Positions 25,492-34,447 of a stretch of 64,000 bases of DNA are shown piece after piece. A program made the position numbers and the translations under genes. Below the pieces are notes generated by a model. The model was not told where the DNA came from. It did not search any database and saw only the letters and a program-made list of their open reading frames with translations. Each line of letters opens with the position of its first letter. Position 1 is the first letter of the stretch. This stretch comes from Nitrosopumilus adriaticus (GTDB lineage: Archaea > Thermoproteota > Nitrososphaeria > Nitrososphaerales > Nitrosopumilaceae), in the NCBI RefSeq assembly GCF_000956175.1, contig NZ_CP011070.1:1-64000 (forward strand), written 5' to 3'.

Positions 25492-26208
25492 CTATTCAGG
25501 GTCTATATGAAGGCCACACTCTTTATTTCCTCCTTGTTCCCACCACCATCTTCCTGCACGAATGTCTTCTCCAGGTTTTATTGCTCTGGTACATGGCTCA
25601 CATCCAATACTAGGATAACCCTTGTCAAGTAGACTGTTGTATGGTAAGTCGTTATTTTTGATATATTCTTGAATTTGATCCCAAGTCCAGTCAATTATCG
25701 GATTAATTTTTAGAATTCCACCATGTCCATGGTCTAGTTGAAACATTGTAACATTTTCTCTATTTTTTGTCTGCTCTCGTCTTAATCCTGTAATCCAGCC
25801 ATCCAAAGTCTTTAGCATTTTGTTCATTGGGTGAACTTTGCGAATATCACAGCAAAGTTTCCTGTTCTCAATACTTTCATAGAACAAATTCATTCCTTTT
25901 TCTCTAACCATTTCTTCTACTTCTTTTGTATCAGGAAATAGAACTTCGATTGAAATGTTGTATTTTTTACTTACAATATCAATAATATCATAGGTTTCCT
26001 GGGGCAGTCTTCCTGTATCTAAAGTAAAGAATCGAAATTTTGGATTAATTTTTAGCATGATATCCATTAATACGGCATCTTCAGCACCAAAGCTGGAGGC
26101 TTTTGCAACTTTTGGATGAAGATTCTCAGAAACCCACTCAAGTGCGCCTTCTGTTGTATGAATATTAGAGTTTAAAGTATCTATTTGTTCTTGTGTAAAT
26201 TGCACCAC
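25492..26208 (-). CDS. cysH: APS/PAPS reductase, iron-sulfur type
   Basis: 238 residues of the adenylyl-sulfate reductase family: KASSFGAEDAVLMD (PP-loop-like, about 36-49), DTGRLPQETY, the first Cys pair in LCCDIRKVHP (about 118-127), GLRREQT, the second Cys pair in GCEPCTRAI and the catalytic Cys near the end in KECGLH. Two Cys pairs bind a [4Fe-4S] cluster and favour APS as substrate rather than PAPS (family knowledge). GTG start. First gene of the cysH-sat pair. Confidence 0.93.
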   Translation of the reverse strand: MVQFTQEQIDTLNSNIHTTEGALEWVSENLHPKVAKASSFGAEDAVLMDIMLKINPKFRFFTLDTGRLPQETYDIIDIVSKKYNISIEVLFPDTKEVEEMVREKGMNLFYESIENRKLCCDIRKVHPMNKMLKTLDGWITGLRREQTKNRENVTMFQLDHGHGGILKINPIIDWTWDQIQEYIKNNDLPYNSLLDKGYPSIGCEPCTRAIKPGEDIRAGRWWWEQGGNKECGLHIDPE

Positions 26209-26292
26209 ATTTTTACATAAAGTATTTGTTTTATATTGATTACCCGAAATTTTATCCTAAATTATAAACAAGTAGATTTCAATTTAAAAAAT

Positions 26293-27408
26293 ATGGATGA
26301 AATATCATATGTTATAGTTTTTCCAACTATTTTTTCAAAAAATAAAATCCCATTATTAATTACAAATATTAAAAAAATTTTAAAGATAAAAAAGCAGGAA
26401 TTCAAATCTGTCAAACGAGATGATGACATAATTTTAGTTGATGCAAATGATCCTGTGTTTGCATCATCTGCAATCAATCTATTATTTGGAGTTGAAAAAA
26501 TAGCAATTGCAAGACAGATAAAAAATGATTTTCAAAATATTATTTCAGAAATTACATCTATTGGTGGAAATCTACTACTAAAAGGCGAAAAATTTCTGGT
26601 TAAAGTTGAAGGAACCTCTAAAGGATTTCTTACAAAGGATGTTGAAATTGCTACAACATCAAGTATTATTGAAAAGAAACAAAATCTTGGTGCACATCCT
26701 GGAACTGATGAAAATTATGACAAATTACTATATTCATATTTAACAAAAAATAATGCATACATCTGTATTTTCTCAGACAAAGGTAATGGTGGTATTCCAA
26801 ATGAAATACAAAAGGAGAAAACAATTTGTGCAGTATATGACGAATTATCTGCTGTATCATGTTTTGAAACCATTAAACAAGGAAATGATGTAAAGATAAT
26901 AGTTTGTTACAGACAAAAATCTGAATTGATGAATCTAGCTAAAATCATTAATCAAATTTTACCAAGGCTTGCACAAGATAATGTGGAATTAGAGTTCTTT
27001 GAATTAAAAATCAAACCAACTGGAATTAAAAACTATTTGATTTATATAAATTCAATTTTACAAATAATGCTGCAGTATACAAACACCCGCATTTCAATAG
27101 CATTATCACCCTTGATATTTTCTTCAAATTTTATTGATAATTCACTAAAACAGATATTTGAAAAAAAGAAAATTCCAATAATGCCACTTGCAGGAGTAGA
27201 TTCCAGATTATTTAATGATGCAAAAGAGATTGGTCTAGAAAGGAATTTGAAAAAACTAGAAAAGATAATCCCCATTACCACAGATGAAGTTCCAATTTAC
27301 GCAAAAAAAGAAGTAGAATCTTGCTTTAAAACAAAGAAAATCATTTCAATTAAAGTGGGACCTAACAATGTTCACGATATTCTAGATTCATTTGAAGAGA
27401 ACCACTGA
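26293..27408 (+). CDS. ThiI-like THUMP protein with degenerate PP-loop
   Basis: 371 residues from ATG 26293; an in-frame TTG at 26236 overlaps a TATA element and is unlikely to be used. A THUMP domain (about 40-165) contains KVEGTSKGF and the ThiI-like THUMP end (AYICIFSDKGNGGIP, about 155-169, matching the ThiI segment ending in GGLP). In ThiI the next element is the PP-loop SGGIDSPVAA that binds ATP. Here that stretch reads AVYDELSAVS (about 180-189), with no SGGxDS. Later regions (PLAGVDSRLFNDAKEIGLE) still match the ThiI C-terminal half, but with no CC motif. Likely binds tRNA through THUMP but cannot make 4-thiouridine by the usual route. Role unknown. Confidence 0.72.
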   Translation: MDEISYVIVFPTIFSKNKIPLLITNIKKILKIKKQEFKSVKRDDDIILVDANDPVFASSAINLLFGVEKIAIARQIKNDFQNIISEITSIGGNLLLKGEKFLVKVEGTSKGFLTKDVEIATTSSIIEKKQNLGAHPGTDENYDKLLYSYLTKNNAYICIFSDKGNGGIPNEIQKEKTICAVYDELSAVSCFETIKQGNDVKIIVCYRQKSELMNLAKIINQILPRLAQDNVELEFFELKIKPTGIKNYLIYINSILQIMLQYTNTRISIALSPLIFSSNFIDNSLKQIFEKKKIPIMPLAGVDSRLFNDAKEIGLERNLKKLEKIIPITTDEVPIYAKKEVESCFKTKKIISIKVGPNNVHDILDSFEENH

Positions 27409-27438
27409 GAATTTAAACGGCATAATTGGTTTTATGTC

Positions 27439-28671
27439 ATGCTCAAAATAGGAGAATTCATCTATCCCTGGGGAAGCGGTCATTATTCAAGAATGATGAG
27501 ACTAAATCAAGTACTCGAAGATCATATAAAAGAAAAATTTGAAGTTCATTTTTCAAGTAAAGATCATGTTTATGAAAAATTATTGAAGAAATTTCCAGAT
27601 CAAAAAGAGAAAATTCATGAGATTCTGATGCCAACTCCAATTGATGGAAAATTTGGTCCGAGTGTAACAATGTCTTTAATGAATCTATTATTACCAATTT
27701 CAAAAAACCCACCACTCGTAAGACAAATTGCAAATTATTTGAGAGAGGAAAGAAAACTCTACAATAAAGAAAAATTTGATTTGGTAATTAATGATGGAGA
27801 TATGGGATCAAATATCTTAGCAAAAAATAGAAACATTCCAAGTTTATTTGTAACAAATCAATTTAGACCAAAACTATACAATTCAAGAGCATATCTTTAT
27901 CCATCATTAATTTTTGTTGCAAAACAAATTGCAAAAGCTACAAAAATTCTAGTTGCAGATTCCCCACCACCATATACAATGTGTGAGTATAATCTAAATT
28001 TCATTAGTGAAGTCAAAGATAAAGTAATCTATGTAGGTCATTTTACTGGTAATAAAATTCTAAATGAGGAAAAAACTGATCTTGAAAAGCTAGTTGAGAA
28101 TAGTGAATTTGGATATTGGATGAGAACTGGAAACAAATCTGCAAATGATGGAACTGGTCAGAGATATGAAAAAGTTTTTCAACAAAAAGAGATGAAAAAT
28201 GAAAAAAGAATTATCTCACATGCAAGAAATGAATCAGATATAGATTCTGTAACAGCTAAAAATGGCAAGAAATATTCAATTATAGAAGCACTAGATAAAA
28301 AAATTGATTGGATACAAATTGATATTGGTTTTCTATCTGAGAATCAAAAAGATACAATACTGAATTTATGTAAATATGCAGTAGTTAATGGTTCACATAC
28401 TGTAATGGGTGAAATAATGGGCGGAAAATCAAAACCAATTATCGGGATTCCAATTCATGATGAACATACAAACAACATTTTATGGGCACAAGAAAAGAAT
28501 TTAGGAATTCTGGCTACTAAAACATCGCATGTAATTGATGCAATTTCCAAAATTAAGAATGATTATCAAGTATTTGAGGGGCATTTGAATGAATTCTCAA
28601 AAAATTTCGTTCCTAATGGAGCAGAAAACTCAGCAAGGATTGCAGCTGAAATGCTAGAAGAAAAGAGATAA
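27439..28671 (+). CDS. MurG/GT28-like glycosyltransferase
   Basis: 410 residues with a GT-B fold. The N-terminal EFIYPWGSGHYSRMMRLNQVL resembles the Gly/His loop of UDP-sugar transferases. DLVINDGDMGSNILAKNRNIPS has the DxD-like acceptor-side region. The C-terminal NGSHTVMGEIMGGKSKPIIG and HDEHTNNILWAQEKNLGI match the donor-binding end of GT28/MurG proteins (H-T-x-x-E and E-Q/H-x-x-N). Probably transfers a sugar to a lipid or protein-bound glycan at the inner face of the membrane. It lies 30 bases after the ThiI-like gene in the same direction and is followed by a structured RNA candidate. Confidence 0.75.
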   Translation: MLKIGEFIYPWGSGHYSRMMRLNQVLEDHIKEKFEVHFSSKDHVYEKLLKKFPDQKEKIHEILMPTPIDGKFGPSVTMSLMNLLLPISKNPPLVRQIANYLREERKLYNKEKFDLVINDGDMGSNILAKNRNIPSLFVTNQFRPKLYNSRAYLYPSLIFVAKQIAKATKILVADSPPPYTMCEYNLNFISEVKDKVIYVGHFTGNKILNEEKTDLEKLVENSEFGYWMRTGNKSANDGTGQRYEKVFQQKEMKNEKRIISHARNESDIDSVTAKNGKKYSIIEALDKKIDWIQIDIGFLSENQKDTILNLCKYAVVNGSHTVMGEIMGGKSKPIIGIPIHDEHTNNILWAQEKNLGILATKTSHVIDAISKIKNDYQVFEGHLNEFSKNFVPNGAENSARIAAEMLEEKR

Positions 28672-28697
28672 TAGATTATTTTAAGAATTTTGCTCAT

Positions 28698-28761
28698 CTG
28701 GCACGCGGGATTTCGATGGGCGAACGGACCGCAAGGGATGATGAAAAAATCCGCGTGTCAG
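28698..28761 (+). ncRNA. structured RNA candidate with long stem, GCAA loop and box C-like motif
   Basis: In an otherwise gene-free 153-bp gap the GC content rises sharply. A stem of 15 pairs joins CTGGCACGCGG-ATTT (28698-28713, one bulged G) to AAATCCGCGTGTCAG (28747-28761). The enclosed part contains CC-GCAA-GG, a GNRA-type tetraloop closed by two GC pairs, and ATGATGA (28738-28744), matching box C (RUGAUGA) of kink-turn RNAs bound by L7Ae. No box D CUGA or proper ACA box is found at the right distance, so it is not a standard C/D or H/ACA guide. A T/A-rich element at 28675-28684 could be its promoter. Class unknown. Confidence 0.55.
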
Positions 28762-28824
28762 ATTAATGACGATCAACATATTATGTGGGAACGCTTTTAT
28801 GGAAAAAATTAAGCAAAATCAGCA

Positions 28825-29139
28825 GTGCCTAACTGTCCAGAATGTACATCAAGAGAGAAAAAGAAAATAGAAGCCAAGTATATTGAAGATTTTCCAGAAG
28901 AAGAAGACAGAAGTAGAGATGCATTGTTCAAATTATTTGATGAAATTGATATTCCAATGAAGATGGATGAAAAAAACAGAAGGCATTTCATTTGTAAGCG
29001 ATGTGGATTATATGCAACAAGAGAAGAAATTTCAGATATCAGATTTAAGTTAAATCAAAGAGAAAGAACTCGAGATGATAAACATGATGATTATCTTGAA
29101 TGGTGGTCAAAAAGTAAAAAAGAAAAAGCAGAAAGCTAG
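28825..29139 (+). CDS. small zinc-ribbon protein
   Basis: 104 residues from GTG 28825. An N-terminal CPEC (residues 4-7) and CKRCG (58-62) form a plausible split four-Cys zinc site. Between and after them the protein is highly charged and helical (REKKKIEAKYIED, DIRFKLNQRERTRDDKH). A TATA-like cttttatgg (28794-28802) lies about 27 bases before the GTG, in line with a leaderless mRNA. The gene is followed after 12 bases by an equally charged unknown protein, suggesting a two-gene unit. Nucleic-acid or protein binding is plausible; no precise function. Confidence 0.72.
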   Translation: MPNCPECTSREKKKIEAKYIEDFPEEEDRSRDALFKLFDEIDIPMKMDEKNRRHFICKRCGLYATREEISDIRFKLNQRERTRDDKHDDYLEWWSKSKKEKAES

Positions 29140-29151
29140 AGTGGGTTTAGT

Positions 29152-29550
29152 ATGGTAAAAAAGAAAGAAGACGATATTCCTGATTGGGTTACAGATGAAA
29201 TTCAAAATGCAAAATTTAAGAAACCTCAAGAGATGAAAAAATCAGGATATATTTTAGAATTTTATTATGAAGACAACAAAATTGATGTACAGTTGTATGA
29301 TCCTGTAGAAGATGGACGACACATAGTTACTATGGATGTTTCAAAAAAAATAAAGATTGACGATTTAGTAAAAGGTGAAGTTTATGAATTCGTTTTTGAT
29401 CAGCATAAAGCACCATTAAGCAAAAAAGTTTCAGATTATCTAGAAAAAGAAAAAGAAATTGATATGAAGGCAATTTATCAATTTGATTTAAAATCATTAG
29501 AATTGTTAGACGTAGGCTCTAGTGAGGCTTCAGACGATTTAGAAGAATAA
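29152..29550 (+). CDS. conserved-looking hypothetical protein
   Basis: 132 residues, acidic, with no signal peptide or membrane segment. The middle (YILEFYYEDNKIDVQLYDPVEDGRHIVTMD in pieces) alternates like a small beta-barrel or OB-like domain (about 30-90), then KKVSDYLEKEKEIDMKAIYQFD. Follows the zinc-ribbon gene with a 12-base gap, probably cotranscribed. I do not recognise the family. Confidence 0.65.
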   Translation: MVKKKEDDIPDWVTDEIQNAKFKKPQEMKKSGYILEFYYEDNKIDVQLYDPVEDGRHIVTMDVSKKIKIDDLVKGEVYEFVFDQHKAPLSKKVSDYLEKEKEIDMKAIYQFDLKSLELLDVGSSEASDDLEE

Positions 29551-29552
29551 AC

Positions 29553-30353
29553 TTAATTCTTCTTTGTTGAATCCAATTGCTTTTTGAAAGATTTTCCTAT
29601 TATTGGATTTATGAAAAATGGGAATGAACTTTTTAGCCATATAGCACCACGTACCACTGATGGCACAACAATTTCCAATCTTGAAGAATTTGCAGCTTTG
29701 ATAATTGATTTTGCTACAGTTTTAGGATCAAGTGATGTAGGTGAATATTTTGGCATTTTTTCAAAGGATGAATGATCAAAAAAGTTAGTTCTTACCATTA
29801 TTGGACTTACAACAGTAAGCCCCACCCCAGTATCTTTTAATTCATGTTTAAGACCTTCAGAAAATCCTAACATTGCAAATTTAGATGCACAATACGAAGC
29901 AATTCCAGGTAAACCAAAGCTTGCAGCAACAGAAGCAACGTTAACTATATGCCCAGATTTGTTCTTTAACATCGATGGGAGAAACTCTTTGATACAATAT
30001 ACCATACCAAAATAATTTGTCTCCATTTGAGATTCTATATCATGAATTGAAAGATCAGAAACAGAGCCATATATGGCAAATCCAGCATTGTTTACCAAAA
30101 CATCAACAGAATCAAATTTTTCAAAGATTAATTGTGACATTTCTTTGACTTGATCTTTTTTTGAAACATCACACTGACAAACTAATGTCAATACATGAAA
30201 TTTTTTTAATTCACTTGCAATTTGCTCTAGTTTATCTTTTCTTCTGGCAACTAAAATTATGTTAGCTCCCAATTTGGCAAACTCTATTGCAGATTCTTTA
30301 CCAATTCCAGATGATGCACCTGTGATTAAAACGACCTTATTTTTGAAATTCAT
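29553..30353 (-). CDS. short-chain dehydrogenase/reductase
   Basis: 266 residues, classical SDR. Cofactor loop TGASSGIGKE (about 10-19), NNAG (about 88-91), catalytic Ser in NVASVAASFG, and YCASKFA (about 154-160) with the Tyr-x3-Lys pair. A Lys/Arg-containing VARRKDK after the second strand suggests NADP(H). The C-terminus has a hydrophobic stretch (GAIWLKSSFPFFINPIIG) as in membrane-associated SDRs of lipid metabolism. Substrate cannot be deduced. It is followed on the same strand by nothing and preceded at 35 bases by a flippase-like gene that ends just beyond it. Confidence 0.9.
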   Translation of the reverse strand: MNFKNKVVLITGASSGIGKESAIEFAKLGANIILVARRKDKLEQIASELKKFHVLTLVCQCDVSKKDQVKEMSQLIFEKFDSVDVLVNNAGFAIYGSVSDLSIHDIESQMETNYFGMVYCIKEFLPSMLKNKSGHIVNVASVAASFGLPGIASYCASKFAMLGFSEGLKHELKDTGVGLTVVSPIMVRTNFFDHSSFEKMPKYSPTSLDPKTVAKSIIKAANSSRLEIVVPSVVRGAIWLKSSFPFFINPIIGKSFKKQLDSTKKN

Positions 30354-30388
30354 TAACCCAAAAAAAATGTTTGAAGATAAAGTGGTTT

Positions 30389-31405
30389 CTATGATTCAGA
30401 AGGTTTTGATATTTTACTCAAGGCTAATTTGACTAAAAGCAACCAGGTAATCACAATTGGTACATAATAAGTTGCAATTCTCCAACCAATAACTGCATCC
30501 CAAGCAACTATTCCTTCTGGTACTTCAAAAGCAAAAGGATCCAAGTTATTCAAATAGGCAACAATTCCAAATTCAGCTAAACCAGATCCACCTATAGTTA
30601 TTGGCAAGTTACCAATTGCATTTGCACCCATTACTGCCATTATAGAATCAAATGCACTAATCACATAACCAGTTCCCATTGCAATAATCATAAATGAAAT
30701 TCCATAAAATGACCAAGATACAACTGAAAATAAAAATGAAATTGTAAAGATTTTTTTAGATTCAGGAGTTTTTAGATTTTCTCGACTCATTGTACATACT
30801 TCATTCATCCAAAGATTTGTTTTATCAATAGCTTTTTCACCCTTGTCTTTTCCAAACCTTTTTACAAGATTTTCTAGAATTTTTGGAACTTGGAATGTAT
30901 GTTTAGATGAAAGAAAGAACATGACCATCCATAAAGATGTAATAATAATACTAGTAGCTAAAATTACAGCTCCTACAACATATGCACCATTAAGTAATGC
31001 AATAATTCCTGCCATTATAGATAACAAACCGGCTGCAAAAACTTCAGTTACAATATCCATAATTGCAATCCATGCTGATTTTGCAGGATTAACTCCTTTC
31101 TTATGCAAATAATAGATTACAACAAATTCTGCTCCAACAAACATAGGGGTTGTAAATTTGATAAATTCACTTCCTACTCTAACACCCACTAATTTTAAAA
31201 ATGAATCAAAATTTCCAAGATATTTCCTTGTGATATATGCAAATTTGATTCCCTGTAATCCTAATTTGATCAACATAGCTATTACTGCACCAACAAACGG
31301 AAAGATCCCAATTGCCAGAACATCATCTATTTGAATATCAAATTGAATGGCAATAATGAAAATAGGAATTAAGGTAACAGGAATGGCAACTATTCTCCAG
31401 TTCAT
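30389..31405 (-). CDS. flippase-like membrane protein (UPF0104 / LPG-synthase TM family)
   Basis: 338 residues from ATG 31405; the TTG at 31429 lies within the TATA region (TTCATATTTG, 31437-31428), which favours the ATG as leaderless start. Eight or so membrane helices. The conserved pattern of the TIGR00374/UPF0104 family is visible: LVGVRVGSEFIKFTTPMFVGAE (split Arg and Glu), PITIGGSGLAEFGIVAYL near the C-terminal half. Members include AglD-associated and lysyl-phosphatidylglycerol synthase-type membrane domains; lipid-linked sugar or lipid flipping is suggested, not proved. Confidence 0.82.
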   Translation of the reverse strand: MNWRIVAIPVTLIPIFIIAIQFDIQIDDVLAIGIFPFVGAVIAMLIKLGLQGIKFAYITRKYLGNFDSFLKLVGVRVGSEFIKFTTPMFVGAEFVVIYYLHKKGVNPAKSAWIAIMDIVTEVFAAGLLSIMAGIIALLNGAYVVGAVILATSIIITSLWMVMFFLSSKHTFQVPKILENLVKRFGKDKGEKAIDKTNLWMNEVCTMSRENLKTPESKKIFTISFLFSVVSWSFYGISFMIIAMGTGYVISAFDSIMAVMGANAIGNLPITIGGSGLAEFGIVAYLNNLDPFAFEVPEGIVAWDAVIGWRIATYYVPIVITWLLLVKLALSKISKPSES

Positions 31406-31497
31406 TTGATAATTTTTTTGAGGGATCAAATATGAAAGTTGAGTAAATTCCTAGTCATCAAATAATACACACCTAAAATTAGGCATAAAAAATTGAT

Positions 31498-31650
31498 TTA
31501 ATTGATGTTTTTTTGTTGATTTTCGAGTTCTTGCTTTAGATCTTCAAACAATGAATCCAACATGTCAAAATCAGATAGTTTTCTTTCTTGGAGGAGTTTA
31601 ATCACTAAATCTTTAAGATAATTTTCTTTTTTAGAAATACTATCAATCAT
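31498..31650 (-). CDS. small charged protein (50 aa)
   Basis: From ATG 31650 to stop at 31498: MIDSISKKENYLKDLVIKLL followed by a charged amphipathic helical tail (LFEDLKQELENQQKNIN). A TATA-like CTTTATCT at 31679-31672 lies about 26 bases upstream, the leaderless spacing. A longer in-frame reading to 31713 would add a hydrophobic stretch but would overlap the promoter. Helical, possibly dimeric; no known family. Confidence 0.5.
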   Translation of the reverse strand: MIDSISKKENYLKDLVIKLLQERKLSDFDMLDSLFEDLKQELENQQKNIN

Positions 31651-31783
31651 AAACCAAATTAAATAGAATGAGATAAAGAGAAAGTGGAATTTTGTTAAAA
31701 AATTAAATGCCAATTTGGAATTTATTATAAAAATAGATCATCAAGTTAGTTTGAAATATAAGCAAATAAAGAACCAGACAGGT

Positions 31784-32542
31784 TTGAAAACTATTTTTGT
31801 TTCTGGTACTGCTGGTTCTGGAAAATCATTGCTTACATCAAAATTATTGGATTATTATACAAAAAATGGTGCTTTTGCTGCCGTCTTGAATTTGGATCCA
31901 GGAGTAGAAAGTATGCCCTATACCTGTGATGTCGATGTTAGAGATTATGTGGACATTGTATCAATAATGAATCAATATGAACTTGGCCCAAACGGTGCAA
32001 TGATTATGGCAAGTGATTTGATTGCATCTAAAATTGACGATATTCAAAATGAAGTAAATAGAATAAATCCAGATTATCTAATTGTTGATACTCCTGGTCA
32101 AATAGAACTATTTGCATATCGTTCTAGCGGTCGTTTTCTTGTAGATAATATTTCATCAGATGAAAAAACAAATATTTTTCTTTTTGATGGAGCTTTGATC
32201 ACTACTCCTGTTAATTTTGTGTCAATTGCACTTCTTGCAACATCAATAAGATTACGTTTGAATTTACCTACAATTAATGTAGTAACAAAAACAGATCTTA
32301 TTGAAGATAGATTAAAACAAATTCTACAATGGTCTACAAATTTGAATACTTTAGAGAATGCAATTTCTAAAGAGGCAGATGGTGATACCTACACATTAAC
32401 AACGAGTATTTTACGAGGATTAAATTTAGGAGGATTTGCACAGGGTTTAATCCCAATTTCTAATGTAACAGGAGATGGTTTAGTAAATCTTGAAGGTGCT
32501 TTGAGCAGAATTCTTAATTTGGGCGAGGAAGTAGAAGATTAA
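31784..32542 (+). CDS. GPN-loop GTPase
   Basis: About 252 residues from TTG 31784. This start gives MKTIFVSGTAGSGKS, the normal family opening with the Walker A motif, and a TATA-like aaatataag lies about 26 bases upstream; in-frame upstream TTGs at 31751 and 31715 are alternatives. Other motifs: LNLDPGVESMPY, the diagnostic GPN tripeptide in LGPNGAM, DTPGQIELF (switch II), and TKTDLIEDR (G4). Eukaryotic relatives help assemble RNA polymerase; the archaeal homodimer role is unclear. It overlaps thrB by one base (TAATG), so translational coupling is likely. Confidence 0.9.
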   Translation: MKTIFVSGTAGSGKSLLTSKLLDYYTKNGAFAAVLNLDPGVESMPYTCDVDVRDYVDIVSIMNQYELGPNGAMIMASDLIASKIDDIQNEVNRINPDYLIVDTPGQIELFAYRSSGRFLVDNISSDEKTNIFLFDGALITTPVNFVSIALLATSIRLRLNLPTINVVTKTDLIEDRLKQILQWSTNLNTLENAISKEADGDTYTLTTSILRGLNLGGFAQGLIPISNVTGDGLVNLEGALSRILNLGEEVED

Positions 32543-33462
32543 TGAAATCAATATCAGTAAAAGCACCATCATCTACTGCCAATTTAGGACCAGGTTTTGA
32601 TGTATTTGGATTAGCAATTGATGCATTTTATGATGAAATTACATTAACCAAAACTAAAAGTGGGATTACAATAACTACTGAAGATAATATTCCAACAAGC
32701 CCTGAAAACAATACTGCAGGATTAGTAGTAAAAAATATGAAAAAAAAATTTAGAATTAAAAGCGGTATTGAAATTAAAATTAAAAAAGGAATTCCTGCAG
32801 GGTTTGGAATGGGCAGTAGTGCTGCATCAGCGGCTGCAACTGCAATAGCATTTGACAAATTATTTGGACTAAAACTTGATGGGAACACTTTGGTGGAATA
32901 TGCAGGTTCTGGTGAAAAAGCTAGTGCTGGAACAATTCACTATGATAATGTAGCCGCATCAGTTTTAGGTGGATTTGTTATAGTTAAGACCAATCCTTTA
33001 GATGTAATTCGAATAGATCCGCCAATTAATCTTCGAATGTGTGTTGCAGTTCCAAAACTTGTTGTACCAAAAAAGAAAACCAAGGTGTCAAGAGGAGTAA
33101 TTCCAAATAAAGTGAAATTAACTGACAGTATTTTGAATTTATCAAATGCATCTGCAATTGTTGCAGGATTTATGAAAAAAGATCCAAAGATGATTGGTAA
33201 TTCAGTCAAGGATGTAATAGTTGAACCAGCTAGACAGCATATGATCCCAGGTTATGCTAAAGTAAAGCAAAATGCACTAAAGGCAGGTGCATTTGGTGTC
33301 ACAATTAGTGGCGCAGGACCATCAATTATTGCATTTTCAGAAAAATCTGCTAATTTGAAAAAAATTAGTTTGGCAATGTCTAAAGGATTTACTTCTGCCA
33401 ATACTGAATGTCAAACAATTATCTGTAAACCAAGTAAAGGTGCATCTATTAAGAAAAAGTGA
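32542..33462 (+). CDS. thrB: homoserine kinase (GHMP family)
   Basis: 306 residues. The GHMP landmarks are APSSTANLGPGFDVFGLA (about 8-25), IPAGFGMGSSAASAAATA (about 85-102, ATP-binding loop) and FGVTISGAGPSIIAF (about 252-266). PSSTANLGPGFD is characteristic of ThrB. It phosphorylates homoserine for threonine synthesis. It overlaps the GPN GTPase stop codon by one base and is followed after 13 bases by queC. Confidence 0.94.
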   Translation: MKSISVKAPSSTANLGPGFDVFGLAIDAFYDEITLTKTKSGITITTEDNIPTSPENNTAGLVVKNMKKKFRIKSGIEIKIKKGIPAGFGMGSSAASAAATAIAFDKLFGLKLDGNTLVEYAGSGEKASAGTIHYDNVAASVLGGFVIVKTNPLDVIRIDPPINLRMCVAVPKLVVPKKKTKVSRGVIPNKVKLTDSILNLSNASAIVAGFMKKDPKMIGNSVKDVIVEPARQHMIPGYAKVKQNALKAGAFGVTISGAGPSIIAFSEKSANLKKISLAMSKGFTSANTECQTIICKPSKGASIKKK

Positions 33463-33475
33463 TTATTGAAATAAT

Positions 33476-34150
33476 ATGAAAAAAGCAGTAATAGTATTTA
33501 GCGGAGGAGTAGATTCTGTTTGTTCAGTTTCATTTTTAAAGTCAAAATATGAATTATATGGAATTACATTTTCATATGGACAAAAGGCAAGTAACGAAAT
33601 TTCTGCTGCAAAAACGTTTGCAAAAAAACTAGGATTAAAGCAGCATAAAATAATTGATATTGGATTTATGAAAGACTTGTATGGGAATTCTAATGTATTA
33701 ACTAGCTCAAAAAAGAAAATTCCAAGTAAATTTGAGTATTCAATAGTAGTTCCAATTAGAAATGCAGTATTTCTATCGATTGCGTCTGCTTGGGCTTTTA
33801 CCTTAAATGCACAACTAGTTGCATATGGCGCACATACAGGTGATCAACATTATCCTGATTGTAGACCAAATTTTGCAAAAAAACTAGAAGCAGCATTTAA
33901 TGAAGGTGAAACAGATGGAATTAAATCGAAAATTCGAAAGAATATAGAAATTTGGTCTCCTTATCGAAAAGGATTATCAAAAAGTGATTTATTAAAATCT
34001 GGAATGAAAGTTTTGGGAGATTCTATTTTTAAAACTTGGAGTTGTTATGCAAATAAAAAATTTCATTGCGGGATTTGTGAATCTTGCAATAATAGAAAAA
34101 TTGCATTTAAAAAAGCAGGTATTAATGATAAAACAAGATATCTAAAATAA
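33476..34150 (+). CDS. queC: 7-cyano-7-deazaguanine (preQ0) synthase
   Basis: 224 residues with the PP-loop VFSGGVDSVCSVSFL (about 7-21), GAHTGDQHYPDCRP (substrate region) and the zinc site CYANKKFHCGICESCNNR (about 191-208). QueC converts carboxydeazaguanine to preQ0 with ATP and ammonia. In archaea preQ0 is the precursor of archaeosine at tRNA position 15. Third gene in the GPN-thrB-queC run, and close to folE and queE, which make the earlier intermediates. Confidence 0.95.
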   Translation: MKKAVIVFSGGVDSVCSVSFLKSKYELYGITFSYGQKASNEISAAKTFAKKLGLKQHKIIDIGFMKDLYGNSNVLTSSKKKIPSKFEYSIVVPIRNAVFLSIASAWAFTLNAQLVAYGAHTGDQHYPDCRPNFAKKLEAAFNEGETDGIKSKIRKNIEIWSPYRKGLSKSDLLKSGMKVLGDSIFKTWSCYANKKFHCGICESCNNRKIAFKKAGINDKTRYLK

Positions 34151-34152
34151 TT

Positions 34153-34404
34153 CTAGTATCTATTTTCAAGAATTTTCTTTTTTAGAATAAAACCTCTTAT
34201 TCCAATATACCAAGCTAAGAAAATCAATCCAGCGATTCCCAAGAACATATAGTTTTGTGTTTGTGGATCAAGTCCTTCAAAGGAATCAGTAATTTTACTT
34301 GATGCTACCAAAGATATTGCCAAAACAATAATGCATTCAATTGCATACCATGTCCAACTAGGCCAAGATTCTTTTGGAATATGGATATATGGATTTACTC
34401 CCAT
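34153..34404 (-). CDS. small two-span membrane protein
   Basis: 83 residues with two hydrophobic helices: TWYAIECIIVLAISLVAS (about 18-35) and MFLGIAGLIFLAWYIGI (about 53-69), and a basic C-terminus (KKKILENRY). Ends 2 bases from the convergent queC. I do not recognise the family. Confidence 0.65.
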   Translation of the reverse strand: MGVNPYIHIPKESWPSWTWYAIECIIVLAISLVASSKITDSFEGLDPQTQNYMFLGIAGLIFLAWYIGIRGFILKKKILENRY

Positions 34405-34447
34405 GATGGTAATGAAATATGTTGATTATTTAATTTTTCACTATACC

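Noticed and set aside
28738-28790. Standard C/D box guide RNA
   Set aside because: The box C-like ATGATGA is present, but no CTGA box D was found within the following 50 bases.
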